Shown here: positions 33,982-42,749 of the stretch, in pieces
How positions within the stretch are numbered: the first letter of the stretch is position 1
Layout: each line of letters begins with the position of its first letter
Assembly: GCF_010726245.1 (NCBI RefSeq)
Contig: NZ_AP022561.1
Location: 3,038,001 to 3,102,000, forward strand
DNA length: 64,000 bases
Direction: 5' to 3'
DNA from: Mycolicibacterium aichiense
GTDB taxonomy: Bacteria; Actinomycetota; Actinomycetes; Mycobacteriales; Mycobacteriaceae
The notes under the pieces: generated by a model
What the model was told of the DNA's origin: nothing
What the model saw: the letters and a program-made list of their open reading frames with translations, nothing else
Database searches by the model: none
Program-made: the position numbers and the translations under genes

Positions 33982-34539
33982 TCAGTCCCAGGCTGCGGCG
34001 ACGGCCTCTTCGACGTCGATGACCTTCGCCTGCTGCGAGGCGGGACTGTCGATCTCGTCGGCGACGTATGCCGCGACGAAGCGGCGGATCTCGGTGTCGA
34101 CACCGGCGACGATCCGCAGGATCTCGCCGCGCACCGATTTCGACGTGACGTGCACCGCGATGTCGGAGGGACGCGGCTTGGCGACGTCGATGACCAGGGT
34201 GAGCGGTTCGGCCGCGCGGGCGGTCGCCCGCAGCGCGATGTCGCCGTCGACCTTGAACCGCTGCTTGTCGACCCGCAAGTCCACGATCAGCTCGATCACC
34301 AGCGGGATGCGCACGTTGAAGGTGATGGTGTCACCCACGCTGCGGCGGGCGGTCGGCTCTTGGATTCTCACTTTCGCGGTGACCTTGGCCAGGCCGCCCG
34401 GTCCCTGGGCCATCGGGCCCATCTCGAATTCGCCGCCGGCGATCTCGGCGAACGCGGCAGCCACCCGCTCCTCGGTCACCGCGATCTCGAAGAACCGGCG
34501 CCCGAATTCCTCGTAGGTGACGAAGCTGTGGGATTGCAT
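33982..34539 (-). CDS. Conserved hypothetical, possible SMP/LmeA-like beta-rich lipid-binding protein
   Basis: This 185-residue protein has no signal peptide and begins MQSHSFVTYEEFGRRFFEIAVTEERV. Its alternating pattern (TFNVRIPLVIELIVDLRV, FKVDGDIALRATARAAEPLTLVIDV, SDIAVHVTSKSVRGEILRIVAGV) suggests long amphipathic beta strands like those of lipid-transfer folds and of the DUF2993 neighbour. I do not recognise a named family. The ATG at 34539 is the only start at the conserved-looking N-terminus. A 92-base gap separates it from the PAP2 start. Confidence 0.7.
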   Translation of the reverse strand: MQSHSFVTYEEFGRRFFEIAVTEERVAAAFAEIAGGEFEMGPMAQGPGGLAKVTAKVRIQEPTARRSVGDTITFNVRIPLVIELIVDLRVDKQRFKVDGDIALRATARAAEPLTLVIDVAKPRPSDIAVHVTSKSVRGEILRIVAGVDTEIRRFVAAYVADEIDSPASQQAKVIDVEEAVAAAWD

Positions 34540-34603
34540 AGAGGTCTACGTTCTCACGTCCGATGTGCACGCCAGAGCGCGGACCGGTAACAAATCGGCG
34601 CTG

Positions 34604-35086
34604 TCAGGCCGGCCAGACCAGATGCAGCCCTGCCTCACCCGCCGGTTCCCCGGCAGCCACGGCGAACGCGTCCAGTGCGGCGACCACAGATTGCCGCTCT
34701 TTGGCGCTCATCGCGCGCAGCGCCCGGGTGATGGCACGGCGGCGATGGCGATTCATCTTGCGGACCAGTTGTCTGCCGTCTGGGGTAAGCGACAGCGAGA
34801 TATTGCGCCGGTCGGCCGCGGAATCCTGCCGGTGCAGGAAGCCGGCCTTGATCAGCCGGTCACAGATCCGGCTGGCGTTGGACGGGCTGATGTCCAGCCC
34901 CGCGGCAACCGATGCGAGATTCAGCGGACCGTGGGTGTCGATCATCACCAGCACCCGCAGCTGCGGGACGGTGACGACTTCCGAGATCTCGGCTATGGAG
35001 GCGGCCGCAATGCCCACCAGCGCGCGGGAGGCGCGCAATACCGCATCGACATCTGCCGCCGACGGCCCGTCGATTGACTGCTGCAA
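34604..35086 (-). CDS. MarR family transcriptional regulator (paralogue of the gene at 45995)
   Basis: This 160-residue winged-helix protein has VTVPQLRVLVMIDTHGPLNLASVAAGLDISPSNASRICDRLIKAGFLHRQDSAADRRNISLSLTPDG, with the MarR wing motif DRRNISL. It is strikingly similar to the MarR protein 11 kb away: both start with ASR.LV.I.A.SIA and have the same layout and a GEPA near the C-terminus. It lies 36 bases downstream of the yetF-like gene on the same strand. Its targets are unknown; the neighbouring membrane-protein genes are candidates. Confidence 0.87.
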   Translation of the reverse strand: MQQSIDGPSAADVDAVLRASRALVGIAAASIAEISEVVTVPQLRVLVMIDTHGPLNLASVAAGLDISPSNASRICDRLIKAGFLHRQDSAADRRNISLSLTPDGRQLVRKMNRHRRRAITRALRAMSAKERQSVVAALDAFAVAAGEPAGEAGLHLVWPA

Positions 35087-35122
35087 ATCCCCCGCCTCCT
35101 CCTCGTTGCGCTGCGCCAGCGT

Positions 35123-35611
35123 TCAATCGCTTTTCGCGGGCAGCACGGACACCGCACCTCTCTCTTCGAACAATGCCAGATGAACGTCGCGCGGGCTGTC
35201 ATGGCCGTGTTGTCGCAGCGCCGCGTCGAGATCGGTGCGAGTCAGCCCACTGCGCCGTAAATTTCGTTCGTCGATCTCCCCGTCGCGGATGAGCACGCGC
35301 AGCGGCGGATCCACCAAGCGCCGCAGCGACGGAACAAACCGCATCCGAGCGATCAGCGCGTGTGCCGACATCAACGTCACCAGCGCCACCGCCCCCGTCA
35401 GCCACGCGGTGTCCGACGCGGTCGCGGTTCGCCCGACGATCGCGCCGACGGCGACTGCGGTGACCCAATCGAACGGGGTGAACTCCGCAATGGCGCGCCG
35501 TTGGGTGACGCGGAACGCCCCTGCCGCAGTCACGAAGAGCGTCAAAGCCTTCACCGCCGCCCACAGCGCCTGGTGCCAGTCGCCGATCAGCGCGTGTTCC
35601 CAGCCGTTCAC
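35123..35611 (-). CDS. YetF/DUF421 domain membrane protein
   Basis: This 162-residue protein starts at GTG 35611, overlapping the DUF4396 gene stop by GTGA. Two to three membrane helices (ALTLFVTAAGAFRVTQRRAIAEFTPFDWVTAVAVGAIVGRTA) precede the soluble YetF region (LVDPPLRVLIRDGEIDERNLRRSGLTRTDLDAALRQHGHDS). This is the DUF421 pattern known from YetF, of unclear role in spore or stress membranes. Upstream in-frame residues are shadow. Confidence 0.82.
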   Translation of the reverse strand: MNGWEHALIGDWHQALWAAVKALTLFVTAAGAFRVTQRRAIAEFTPFDWVTAVAVGAIVGRTATASDTAWLTGAVALVTLMSAHALIARMRFVPSLRRLVDPPLRVLIRDGEIDERNLRRSGLTRTDLDAALRQHGHDSPRDVHLALFEERGAVSVLPAKSD

Positions 35612-36300
35612 ATCGCCTCTTTGATCCCTCGCCTGATCAACCAGACGTTGGCCGGCCACGCCGTGGCGAAACCGATGATCATGCCGATCTGCATGAGGAA
35701 CCAGTAGACGGGATTGTTCGGGTGCAATGGATGCCCGCCGAAGATGACCAACGACGTCAACGCCATCCACCCGAACAGTCCCACTTCGAATGCAGTCAGG
35801 GAGAGCACATCCGCTTTCGCCGCCTGCATCAGTCCTTTGCGCAGCCCCAAGCCCCGCATCGGGGCAATCGCGAAGTACTGGAACACGATTCCCAACACCA
35901 GCGCGGCCGTGTAATCACCGATGTACTCCGGAAGCAGCGCGCTCCCGAATAGTTCGAGGGCGAGCGCGAAGACCGCGAATTCGGCGATGATGTCACCGAG
36001 AGTGCATCCCGCCCCGCAGTGGCTGACACCGATCGCGGTGGTGGCCCAGCTCGGCTTGTCGGGCGGATTTCTGCGATTGCGCTCGGCTGACCACTTGCCG
36101 CTCTGTGGTCTTCCGTAACGGCAATACATCCAGACGGCGATCGGGCCGAAGTACAGGCCGGTCACCGGCCACACCGCCTCCATCACCCGCATCCGCTGCC
36201 GATAGCCTCGTGCATAGATGTCGGCGAGGATGATCACCGAACTGATCGCGGCCAGTGTCAGCGCACACCAGGACAGCATCACGAGCCACGCAGGCGTCAC
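35608..36300 (-). CDS. DUF4396 membrane protein
   Basis: This 230-residue protein has about five membrane helices and the DUF4396 signature TTAIGVSHCGAGCTLGDIIAE around residue 90. The two Cys and the His of SHCGAGC could bind metal. Another Cys in WMYCRYG precedes it. It is coupled by GTGA to the yetF-like gene. The function is unknown. Confidence 0.82.
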   Translation of the reverse strand: MTPAWLVMLSWCALTLAAISSVIILADIYARGYRQRMRVMEAVWPVTGLYFGPIAVWMYCRYGRPQSGKWSAERNRRNPPDKPSWATTAIGVSHCGAGCTLGDIIAEFAVFALALELFGSALLPEYIGDYTAALVLGIVFQYFAIAPMRGLGLRKGLMQAAKADVLSLTAFEVGLFGWMALTSLVIFGGHPLHPNNPVYWFLMQIGMIIGFATAWPANVWLIRRGIKEAM

Positions 36301-36325
36301 ACCAACCTCCGAAGAAGTCGGGACC

Positions 36326-36751
36326 TCATCGCAGCAACCACTGGCACAACCGTTCGGCCAACGTGTTCCGCCACTGCAGGACCGTGATGCTCTCCGGCGC
36401 GCTCGGCGGCTCGTGCCGCCGAACCGCGATCACGTCGGCGACGGTGAATGCCGTCGCCGTGGCAACGTTCGCACCGGCGGCCCGCCGGCGACTGTCGTTG
36501 CGGCTGAGAACAGCAACGCCACCCATGGTCACCCCGTGTATGACGTCTACGACTGCTTCCATCTTCAGCACACACCGGGTCGGTCGGAGGGCGCACACAG
36601 CAGACTCGGCGAGCAGCCGACCGCCGAGAATCCGCATGGCGGTGCGGGTTCCGTTGCTCAGGTCCCTATCGCCCACATGTCCGGCGACCTCGTCGGGAGC
36701 GACCAGCACCGCGACTCCGAACCCGGCCCGGGTGAGAGCCAGCCAGTTCAT
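36326..36751 (-). CDS. Hypothetical small membrane protein
   Basis: This 141-residue protein begins MNWLALTRAGFGVAVLVAPDEVAG and contains weak hydrophobic segments (MAVVDVIHGVTMGGVAV-type pattern in the middle and ANVATATAFTVADVIAV). It resembles mycobacterial DUF4267-like membrane proteins only loosely. It starts 4 bases after the TPP enzyme stop and is probably co-transcribed with it. No function can be assigned. Confidence 0.65.
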   Translation of the reverse strand: MNWLALTRAGFGVAVLVAPDEVAGHVGDRDLSNGTRTAMRILGGRLLAESAVCALRPTRCVLKMEAVVDVIHGVTMGGVAVLSRNDSRRRAAGANVATATAFTVADVIAVRRHEPPSAPESITVLQWRNTLAERLCQWLLR

Positions 36752-36755
36752 CGGA

Positions 36756-38549
36756 TCACCCTTCCCGATGGGGTAAGAACTCTTGGGCCTTGGCTTTTGC
36801 GCCCTGCATAATGATGTGCCAGCGGGCCGGGTCGCCCTTGGCCAGCGCGGTCAGCAGTTCCCTTCCCTGTTCGTAGGTTGCATGCGGTGGTATGGGGGGC
36901 ATCTCCGGGTCGCAGTACACGTCGATCACGGTCGGCTTGTCGGCGGCCAACGCACGGTCCCACGCCTTCCCGATCTCGTCAGGGTCATCCACGGTGATGG
37001 CCTCCAATCCCATGCAACGCGCGATATCGGCGTAGGAGACATCCGGAAGTGCCTGCGATTCCTCGAATTTCGGGAATCCGCCCATCGCTCGAAGTTCCCA
37101 GGTGACTTGGTTGAGGTCGTTGTTGTGGAACACGCACACGACCAGCCGCGGATCGGTCCACTGCCGGTGGTAGCGGGAAACGGTGAGCAGTTCGGCCAGG
37201 CCATTCATCTGCATCGCGCCGTCACCGACGAGAGCGATCGCAGGGCGGTCGGGATGGGCGAACTTGGCGCCGATCGCGTACGGTACGCCGGGCCCCATGG
37301 TGGCCAGCGTCCCTGATAGTGATCCGCGGACCCGGTCGTGGACTTTCAGGCATCGTGCGTACCAGTTCGTCGATGACCCGGAGTCCGCCGCCACGATCGC
37401 ATCACCGGGCAGCCGGGAGGACAGCTCCCAGACCACCCGCATCGGGTTGACCGGTTTGGCGGACAGCATTGCCTGCTTTTCCATGGTCTCCCACCAGCGC
37501 GCGACGTTGTCGATGATGTCGTCACGCCACGTCGTCGAATCCTTCGGTAGCAACAACGGGATGATCGCCCGCAGGGTCGCGGCCGCATCGGCGACGATGT
37601 TGATCTCGGTGGGATACCGCATACCGATCGAGGTTCCGTCGATATCGACTTGGACGGCGCGAGCCTGGCCGAACTTCGGCAGAAATTGGGTGTAGGGAAA
37701 ATTCGACCCGACGATGAGCAGGGTGTCACAGTCACGCATCAGCTCATAGCTCGGGCGGGTACCGAGGAGTCCGATCGAGCCGGTCACATATGGCAGGTTG
37801 TCAGGAAGAACGTCCTTGCCCAGCAAGGCCTTTGCTATCCCGGCTCCGGTGAGTTCGGCAACCATTTTCACTTCTTCGGCTGCGCCTCGGGCGCCCTGGC
37901 CGATCAGGATCGCGACCTTCTCTCCGGCGTTGAGGATCTCGGCGGCATGTTGTACCGCGTGCTGCGACGGCTCGAGTACCGGATAGCCGAAGCTCGGGCC
38001 ACTGGAGGGAACCTGCTTGAACGCGTGCTGTGGTGGGGTGAATTCCTCCTCCTGCAGATCCGACGGAATGATCAGGGCCGTCGGCGCCCGTCTGGTCAGA
38101 GCTGTCCGGATGGCCCGGTCCAGGGCATTCGGTAGTTGTTCTGCGACGTTGACCTCCACCAGGTAATCGCTGGCCACGTCCTTGTACAGCGACTGCAGAT
38201 CGACTTCCTGCTGGTAAGAACCACCCATCGCGCTTCGTGCGGTCTGCCCGACGATCGCGACGACCGGCACGTGATCGAGCTTGGCGTCGTAGAGCCCGTT
38301 GAGTAGATGCACCGCGCCGGGTCCGGAGGTCGCCATGCACACCCCGAGTCCGCCACTGAACTTTGCATAACCCACTGCCTCGAAGGCAGCCATCTCCTCG
38401 TGTCGCGCCTGCACGAATTGCGGCTGGTTGTCGGCAGCCCCGAAGGCGCCGACGATCCCGTTGATCCCGTCGCCGGGATACGCGAACACATGTCGAACTT
38501 CCCAGTCCCGGAGGCGGGAAAGCAGGTAGTCCGCAACTGTCATTGCCAT
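36756..38549 (-). CDS. TPP-dependent enzyme, pyruvate oxidase (PoxB)-like
   Basis: This 597-residue protein has the three domains of the acetohydroxyacid synthase/pyruvate oxidase family. The TPP-activating Glu is in RHEEMAAFEAVGYAKFSG (about residue 50) and ATSGPGAVHLLNGLYDAKLD follows. The C-terminal TPP motif is intact (ALVGDGAMQMNG ... VVCVFHNNDLNQ). Pyruvate oxidases decarboxylate pyruvate to acetate and CO2, or acetyl phosphate, with FAD. ATG 38549 has GAGGAG 6 bases upstream. It is divergent from the FAD/Fe-S dehydrogenase, a plausible lactate-to-pyruvate enzyme, which suggests linked lactate/pyruvate oxidation. Confidence 0.88.
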   Translation of the reverse strand: MAMTVADYLLSRLRDWEVRHVFAYPGDGINGIVGAFGAADNQPQFVQARHEEMAAFEAVGYAKFSGGLGVCMATSGPGAVHLLNGLYDAKLDHVPVVAIVGQTARSAMGGSYQQEVDLQSLYKDVASDYLVEVNVAEQLPNALDRAIRTALTRRAPTALIIPSDLQEEEFTPPQHAFKQVPSSGPSFGYPVLEPSQHAVQHAAEILNAGEKVAILIGQGARGAAEEVKMVAELTGAGIAKALLGKDVLPDNLPYVTGSIGLLGTRPSYELMRDCDTLLIVGSNFPYTQFLPKFGQARAVQVDIDGTSIGMRYPTEINIVADAAATLRAIIPLLLPKDSTTWRDDIIDNVARWWETMEKQAMLSAKPVNPMRVVWELSSRLPGDAIVAADSGSSTNWYARCLKVHDRVRGSLSGTLATMGPGVPYAIGAKFAHPDRPAIALVGDGAMQMNGLAELLTVSRYHRQWTDPRLVVCVFHNNDLNQVTWELRAMGGFPKFEESQALPDVSYADIARCMGLEAITVDDPDEIGKAWDRALAADKPTVIDVYCDPEMPPIPPHATYEQGRELLTALAKGDPARWHIIMQGAKAKAQEFLPHREG

Positions 38550-38621
38550 GTTTTCTCCTCTGTATCGGAGGGCACCCGGTATCTGCTGTTCTGCACGGCG
38601 CTTACCCGAAGCCGCTGAACA

Positions 38622-38633
38622 CAAACCGGTTTG
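38622..38633. promoter_or_regulatory. 12-bp perfect palindrome CAAACCGGTTTG in a divergent promoter region
   Basis: The palindrome lies in the 98-base gap between the divergent pyruvate oxidase-like and FAD/Fe-S genes, 15 bases before the latter's GTG and just before its AGGAG ribosome site. It is a candidate operator for coordinate control of both genes. No adjacent regulator is present. Confidence 0.4.
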
Positions 38634-38647
38634 ACAGGAGTTTCCCA

Positions 38648-41600
38648 GTGGCAATCCTTGCTTCCAATCAACTAATTGGCCGCGACCGCACGATGTTGCG
38701 CGAGGAGCTCGAACGGCGCGTAGACGGAGAGGTCCGATTCGATACCGGCAGCCGGGGCGCCTACTCCACAGACGCCTCCAACTTCCGCCAGATTCCCATC
38801 GGCGTCGTTGTGCCGCACACCCCGGAAGCCGCAGCCGAAGCCGTCGCGACGTGCCGAAGACACGACTGCTCGGTGTTCTCTCGCGGCGGCGGCACCAGCC
38901 TGGCCGGCCAATGCACCAATACCGGGGTGGTCATCGACTGGAGCAAGTTCTGCACCCGCGTGGTCTCGGTCGATGAGTCGGCCGGCACCGCCGTCGTCGA
39001 ACCCGGCATCAAACTCGACGACCTCAACGACGCCCTGAAGGAATCGGGCTGGATGGTCGGACCACGGCCGTCCACCCACGTGAGTTGCACGATCGGCGGC
39101 ATGATCGGCAACAACTCCTGCGGGGCGACTGCACAGGCCTACGGCAAAATGGTGGACTCGGTACGGCGACTGGAAGTGCTGACCTACAACGGATTACGGC
39201 TGTGGGTCGGCCCCACCTCCGATGAACAGCTCGCCGAGATCCTGGCCGGCGACGACGACAGGGCCGATCTCTACCGTCGGCTGATTGGCCTTCGCGACAG
39301 ATACGCCGACGAAATCCGGCTGCGGTATCCCGACATCCCGCGACGTGTCTCTGGCTACAACCTGGACAATCTGCTGCCGGAGAAGGGCTTAGATGCCGCC
39401 CGTTTGCTGGTCGGCAGTGAGAGCACGCTGGTCACAGTGCTGCGGGCCGAGATTGCGCTGGTGCGGCGGCCGACGGCACAGGTGCTTACCGTCCTCGGCT
39501 TCTCCGATATCCAAGCGGCGGGAGCGGCGGTGCCCCAGATCCTGCCGCACCAGCCGGCCGCACTGGAGGGTTTCGACAGTCGCCTGGTTTCACTCGAGCA
39601 CGTCAAGCACCTCGCCGAGGGCGCACTGGACGAATTGCCCAGCGGTGACGCCTGGTTGATCGTCCAGTTCAACGGCGACGACCCCGAGCAAGCCGACGAG
39701 CGCGCCCGGGCCATGCTCGACGACCTGACCGGCGGCGACTCTCAGGACACGTTGGTGATCGACGACGCCGACCAGCAAGAGCGGATGTGGAGCGCCAGGG
39801 AGGCCGGGCTCGGCGCGACCGCACACCAGCCCGATGGCAAGGACACCCACGCGGGCTGGGAAGACGCCGCCGTTCCTCCTGAGCGACTGGGCGACTATCT
39901 GGCCGAGTTCCAGCAGCTGCTGGAGCGCTACGACTACGGCAGTGCCTCGCTGTACGGACACTTCGGGCAGGGCTGCGTACACACCCGCATCCCTTTCGAT
40001 CTGACCTCTGCCGCCGGGATCGCCACGTACCGGAGCTTCATCGAGGCCGCGGCGCAGCTGGTGACCGGCTACGGCGGATCGCTGTCGGGTGAACACGGGG
40101 ATGGCCAGCAGCGCGGTGAGCTGTTGCCGATCATGTTCGGCGAGAAGATCATCGAGGCGTTCGGCGAACTCAAGAGCATCTTCGACCCCCTCAACAAGAT
40201 GAACCCCGGCAAGGTCGTGCATCCCCGGCCCATGGATGCCGATCTGCGCTGGGGCTCGCAATTCCGCCCGATCGAACCCAAAACGCTGTTCGCCTATCCC
40301 GATGATGACCACCGCTTTTCTCGTGCCGCCAACCGTTGCGTGGGGGTCGGCAAATGCCGCGGTCATGAATCAGGGGTGATGTGCCCGAGCTACCGGGCCA
40401 CCGGTGAAGAAGAACACTCCACGCGAGGTCGGGCCCGGCTGCTGTTCGAGATGTTGCAGGGCGACGTCATCACCGACGGCTGGCGGTCGAGGGAAGTTCG
40501 CGACGCGCTGGATCTGTGCCTGGCGTGCAAGGGGTGCCGCAGCGACTGCCCGGTCAACGTCGACATGGCAACCTACAAGGCCGAATTCATGCACCACCAC
40601 TACAAACGCCGACTCCGCCCGCTGGCCCACTATTCGATGGGCTGGCTGCCACTGTTGGCCCGCATCGCCGCTGCTGCGCCGCGGCCGATCAACACACTGG
40701 CGCACACGCCCGGCATCACGACTGCACTGCGGGCCGCCGGCGGCATTGACCAGCATCGCGACATCCCGCGCTTCGCCACCCAGCGGTTCACCGACTGGTT
40801 CCGCCGTCGCCGCGCGCACCGGGGTAGCCGCGGCACCGTGGTGCTCTGGCCGGACACTTTCACCAACAGCTTTGATCCGGACATCGCCAAGGCCGCAGTC
40901 GCCGTCCTGGAGGACGCCGGGTTCGAGGTCAACGTTCCGCGTCAGGCCGTCTGTTGCGGACTGACCTGGATTTCCACCGGTCAGCTCGAGGTCGCCCAGC
41001 GTGTCCTGCGGCGCACCTTGGGGGTTCTCAGGCCGGCTCTGCGCGCCGGCACCCCGGTCGTTGTGTTGGAACCCAGCTGCGCGGCGGTCTTCCGCTCCGA
41101 CCTGCCGGAGCTGCTCCACGGTGACGAAGACGCCCAACGGCTGGCTCAGCAGACACGCACCATCGGGGAGCTGCTCGCCGAACGCGCACCGGACTGGCGC
41201 CCGCAGTACCGGGACGGCAAGGCGATCATGCAACCGCATTGCCATCAGCACGCTATTCTCGGCATCGACAAGGACCACGAATTCCTCGACCGGACAGGTC
41301 TTTCCACCGAGATCCTCGACGCCGGGTGTTGCGGTCTCGCCGGCAATTTCGGCTTCGAGAACGGCCATTACGACGTCTCGGTGACGTGCGCCGAGGACAA
41401 GCTGATGCCGGCGGTCCGCGCCGCGGACGCCGCGACGACGGTCATCGCCGACGGCTTCAGCTGCCGCACCCAGATCAGCCACCTTGCTCCTGACCGCAAC
41501 CCGCGCCACACCGTCGAGGTGCTCGCCGACACCCTCGGCTGGCGCACCCAAGACGACAGCGGACACGGTGCCGGCCCTCGGCTGGCGGGCATCGGCGCTG

Positions 41601-41659
41601 CGATGGTCCTCGGCGCAACTCTGGCCTTCCGGCATCACCGCGGTAAGGCGATGCCGTGA
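38648..41659 (+). CDS. FAD-linked oxidase fused to GlpC-like Fe-S oxidoreductase (D-lactate dehydrogenase/YdiJ-like)
   Basis: This 1003-residue fusion has an N-terminal FAD-binding PCMH domain (FSRGGGTSLAGQCTNTGVVID and TIGGMIGNNSCGA, residues 70-160) and an oxidase C-domain with GEHGDGQQRGELLP near 480. Two 4Fe-4S ferredoxin motifs follow (CVGVGKCRGHESGVMCP and CLACKGCRSDCP), then CCG domains (VCCGLTW, GCCGLAGNFGFE). This layout is that of YdiJ/Dld-type 2-hydroxyacid dehydrogenases. It likely oxidises D-lactate or 2-hydroxyglutarate to the oxo acid with electrons to menaquinone. GTG 38648 follows AGGAG by 8 bases. It overlaps the next gene by 4 bases. Confidence 0.9.
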   Translation: MAILASNQLIGRDRTMLREELERRVDGEVRFDTGSRGAYSTDASNFRQIPIGVVVPHTPEAAAEAVATCRRHDCSVFSRGGGTSLAGQCTNTGVVIDWSKFCTRVVSVDESAGTAVVEPGIKLDDLNDALKESGWMVGPRPSTHVSCTIGGMIGNNSCGATAQAYGKMVDSVRRLEVLTYNGLRLWVGPTSDEQLAEILAGDDDRADLYRRLIGLRDRYADEIRLRYPDIPRRVSGYNLDNLLPEKGLDAARLLVGSESTLVTVLRAEIALVRRPTAQVLTVLGFSDIQAAGAAVPQILPHQPAALEGFDSRLVSLEHVKHLAEGALDELPSGDAWLIVQFNGDDPEQADERARAMLDDLTGGDSQDTLVIDDADQQERMWSAREAGLGATAHQPDGKDTHAGWEDAAVPPERLGDYLAEFQQLLERYDYGSASLYGHFGQGCVHTRIPFDLTSAAGIATYRSFIEAAAQLVTGYGGSLSGEHGDGQQRGELLPIMFGEKIIEAFGELKSIFDPLNKMNPGKVVHPRPMDADLRWGSQFRPIEPKTLFAYPDDDHRFSRAANRCVGVGKCRGHESGVMCPSYRATGEEEHSTRGRARLLFEMLQGDVITDGWRSREVRDALDLCLACKGCRSDCPVNVDMATYKAEFMHHHYKRRLRPLAHYSMGWLPLLARIAAAAPRPINTLAHTPGITTALRAAGGIDQHRDIPRFATQRFTDWFRRRRAHRGSRGTVVLWPDTFTNSFDPDIAKAAVAVLEDAGFEVNVPRQAVCCGLTWISTGQLEVAQRVLRRTLGVLRPALRAGTPVVVLEPSCAAVFRSDLPELLHGDEDAQRLAQQTRTIGELLAERAPDWRPQYRDGKAIMQPHCHQHAILGIDKDHEFLDRTGLSTEILDAGCCGLAGNFGFENGHYDVSVTCAEDKLMPAVRAADAATTVIADGFSCRTQISHLAPDRNPRHTVEVLADTLGWRTQDDSGHGAGPRLAGIGAAMVLGATLAFRHHRGKAMP

Positions 41660-42747
41660 CGGCCGCCCCTACGATCGAGCGGGTCACGGTGTCGACGTAC
41701 CGATTTCCGGCACCGCATCCGGAATCCGATGGAACGTTGACATGGGATGCGACGACCGCGGTCGCCGCCGAGGTACATGCCGGCAATGTCGAGGGCCTGG
41801 GCTGGACGTACAGCGGCACCGCTGCCGCCGCGGTGATCGTGGACAACCTCACACCGGCAATACGGGGCCGAGACACGTTCGACATCGAAGGCGCGTGGTC
41901 GGCGATGCACCGCGCATGCCGCAATCTGGGTACCAAAGGTCTTGTGATGCAGGCGATCAGCGCGGTCGATATCGCGTTGTGGGATCTCAAGGCACGACTG
42001 CTCGCCGTCCCGGTCACCACATTGTTCGGTCAGGTCCGCGACCGTGTGCCGATCTACGGCTCGGGTGGGTTCACCTCTTCGACCGACACTGAGATCGCCC
42101 AGGACGTCGCGGCATGGCGGGCCGCCGGGTGCAGATCCATGAAGATCAAGATCGGAAAAGCTTTCGGCAGCGACGTCGAATGGGATGTGCGCCGGGCGGC
42201 GCTGCTGCGTGAAATCGCTGGTCCAGACATCGAATTGATGGTCGATGCCAACGGCGCCTACACGTGTGGCCAAGCCAAACGGGTCGGTGAAGAACTGGCC
42301 GACCTGGGGCTCCGCTGGTTCGAGGAACCGGTCAGCAGTGACGACAAGGCCGGTCTCGCCGACCTCAGAGGGGCGGTGACCGCCGACGTCGCCGCCGGCG
42401 AATACATCAGTGACACCTACGATGCACAAGCCCTGGCTCCGGTCGTCAGCTGCCTCCAGCTCGACGCCACCCGCTGTGGCGGGTACACGGGGTTCCTACG
42501 CGGATGCGCCATCGCCGCGGCACACAATCTGGATGTTTCGGGGCATTGCGCGCCCTCGCTGCACGCCCCGGTTGCGGCGGCGGTTCCCCGCGTGCGTCAT
42601 GTCGAATGGTTCACCGACCACGTGCGCCTTGAACCGCTGCTGGTCGATGGGGCTCCCACAGTGAGCGGGGGGACACTGGAAGTGACGAGCCGACGTCCCG
42701 GTCACGGGATGACGTTGGCGGCCGGGGCGGCCGACTACCGCCTGTGA
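41656..42747 (+). CDS. Mandelate racemase/muconate lactonizing enzyme family (enolase superfamily)
   Basis: This 363-residue protein starts at GTG 41656, overlapping the dehydrogenase stop. The C-terminal barrel has the general base pair SMKIKIG (KxK), the Mg ligands in VDANGAY (Asp), FEEP (Glu) and VAAGEY (Glu), and SGHCAPSLHA with the catalytic His. This combination fits acid-sugar dehydratases or mandelate racemase-like enzymes. Coupling to a 2-hydroxyacid dehydrogenase fits a pathway for a sugar acid or hydroxy acid. It ends 2 bases before the convergent glycosyltransferase stop. Confidence 0.88.
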   Translation: MTAAPTIERVTVSTYRFPAPHPESDGTLTWDATTAVAAEVHAGNVEGLGWTYSGTAAAAVIVDNLTPAIRGRDTFDIEGAWSAMHRACRNLGTKGLVMQAISAVDIALWDLKARLLAVPVTTLFGQVRDRVPIYGSGGFTSSTDTEIAQDVAAWRAAGCRSMKIKIGKAFGSDVEWDVRRAALLREIAGPDIELMVDANGAYTCGQAKRVGEELADLGLRWFEEPVSSDDKAGLADLRGAVTADVAAGEYISDTYDAQALAPVVSCLQLDATRCGGYTGFLRGCAIAAAHNLDVSGHCAPSLHAPVAAAVPRVRHVEWFTDHVRLEPLLVDGAPTVSGGTLEVTSRRPGHGMTLAAGAADYRL

Positions 42748-42749
42748 GT

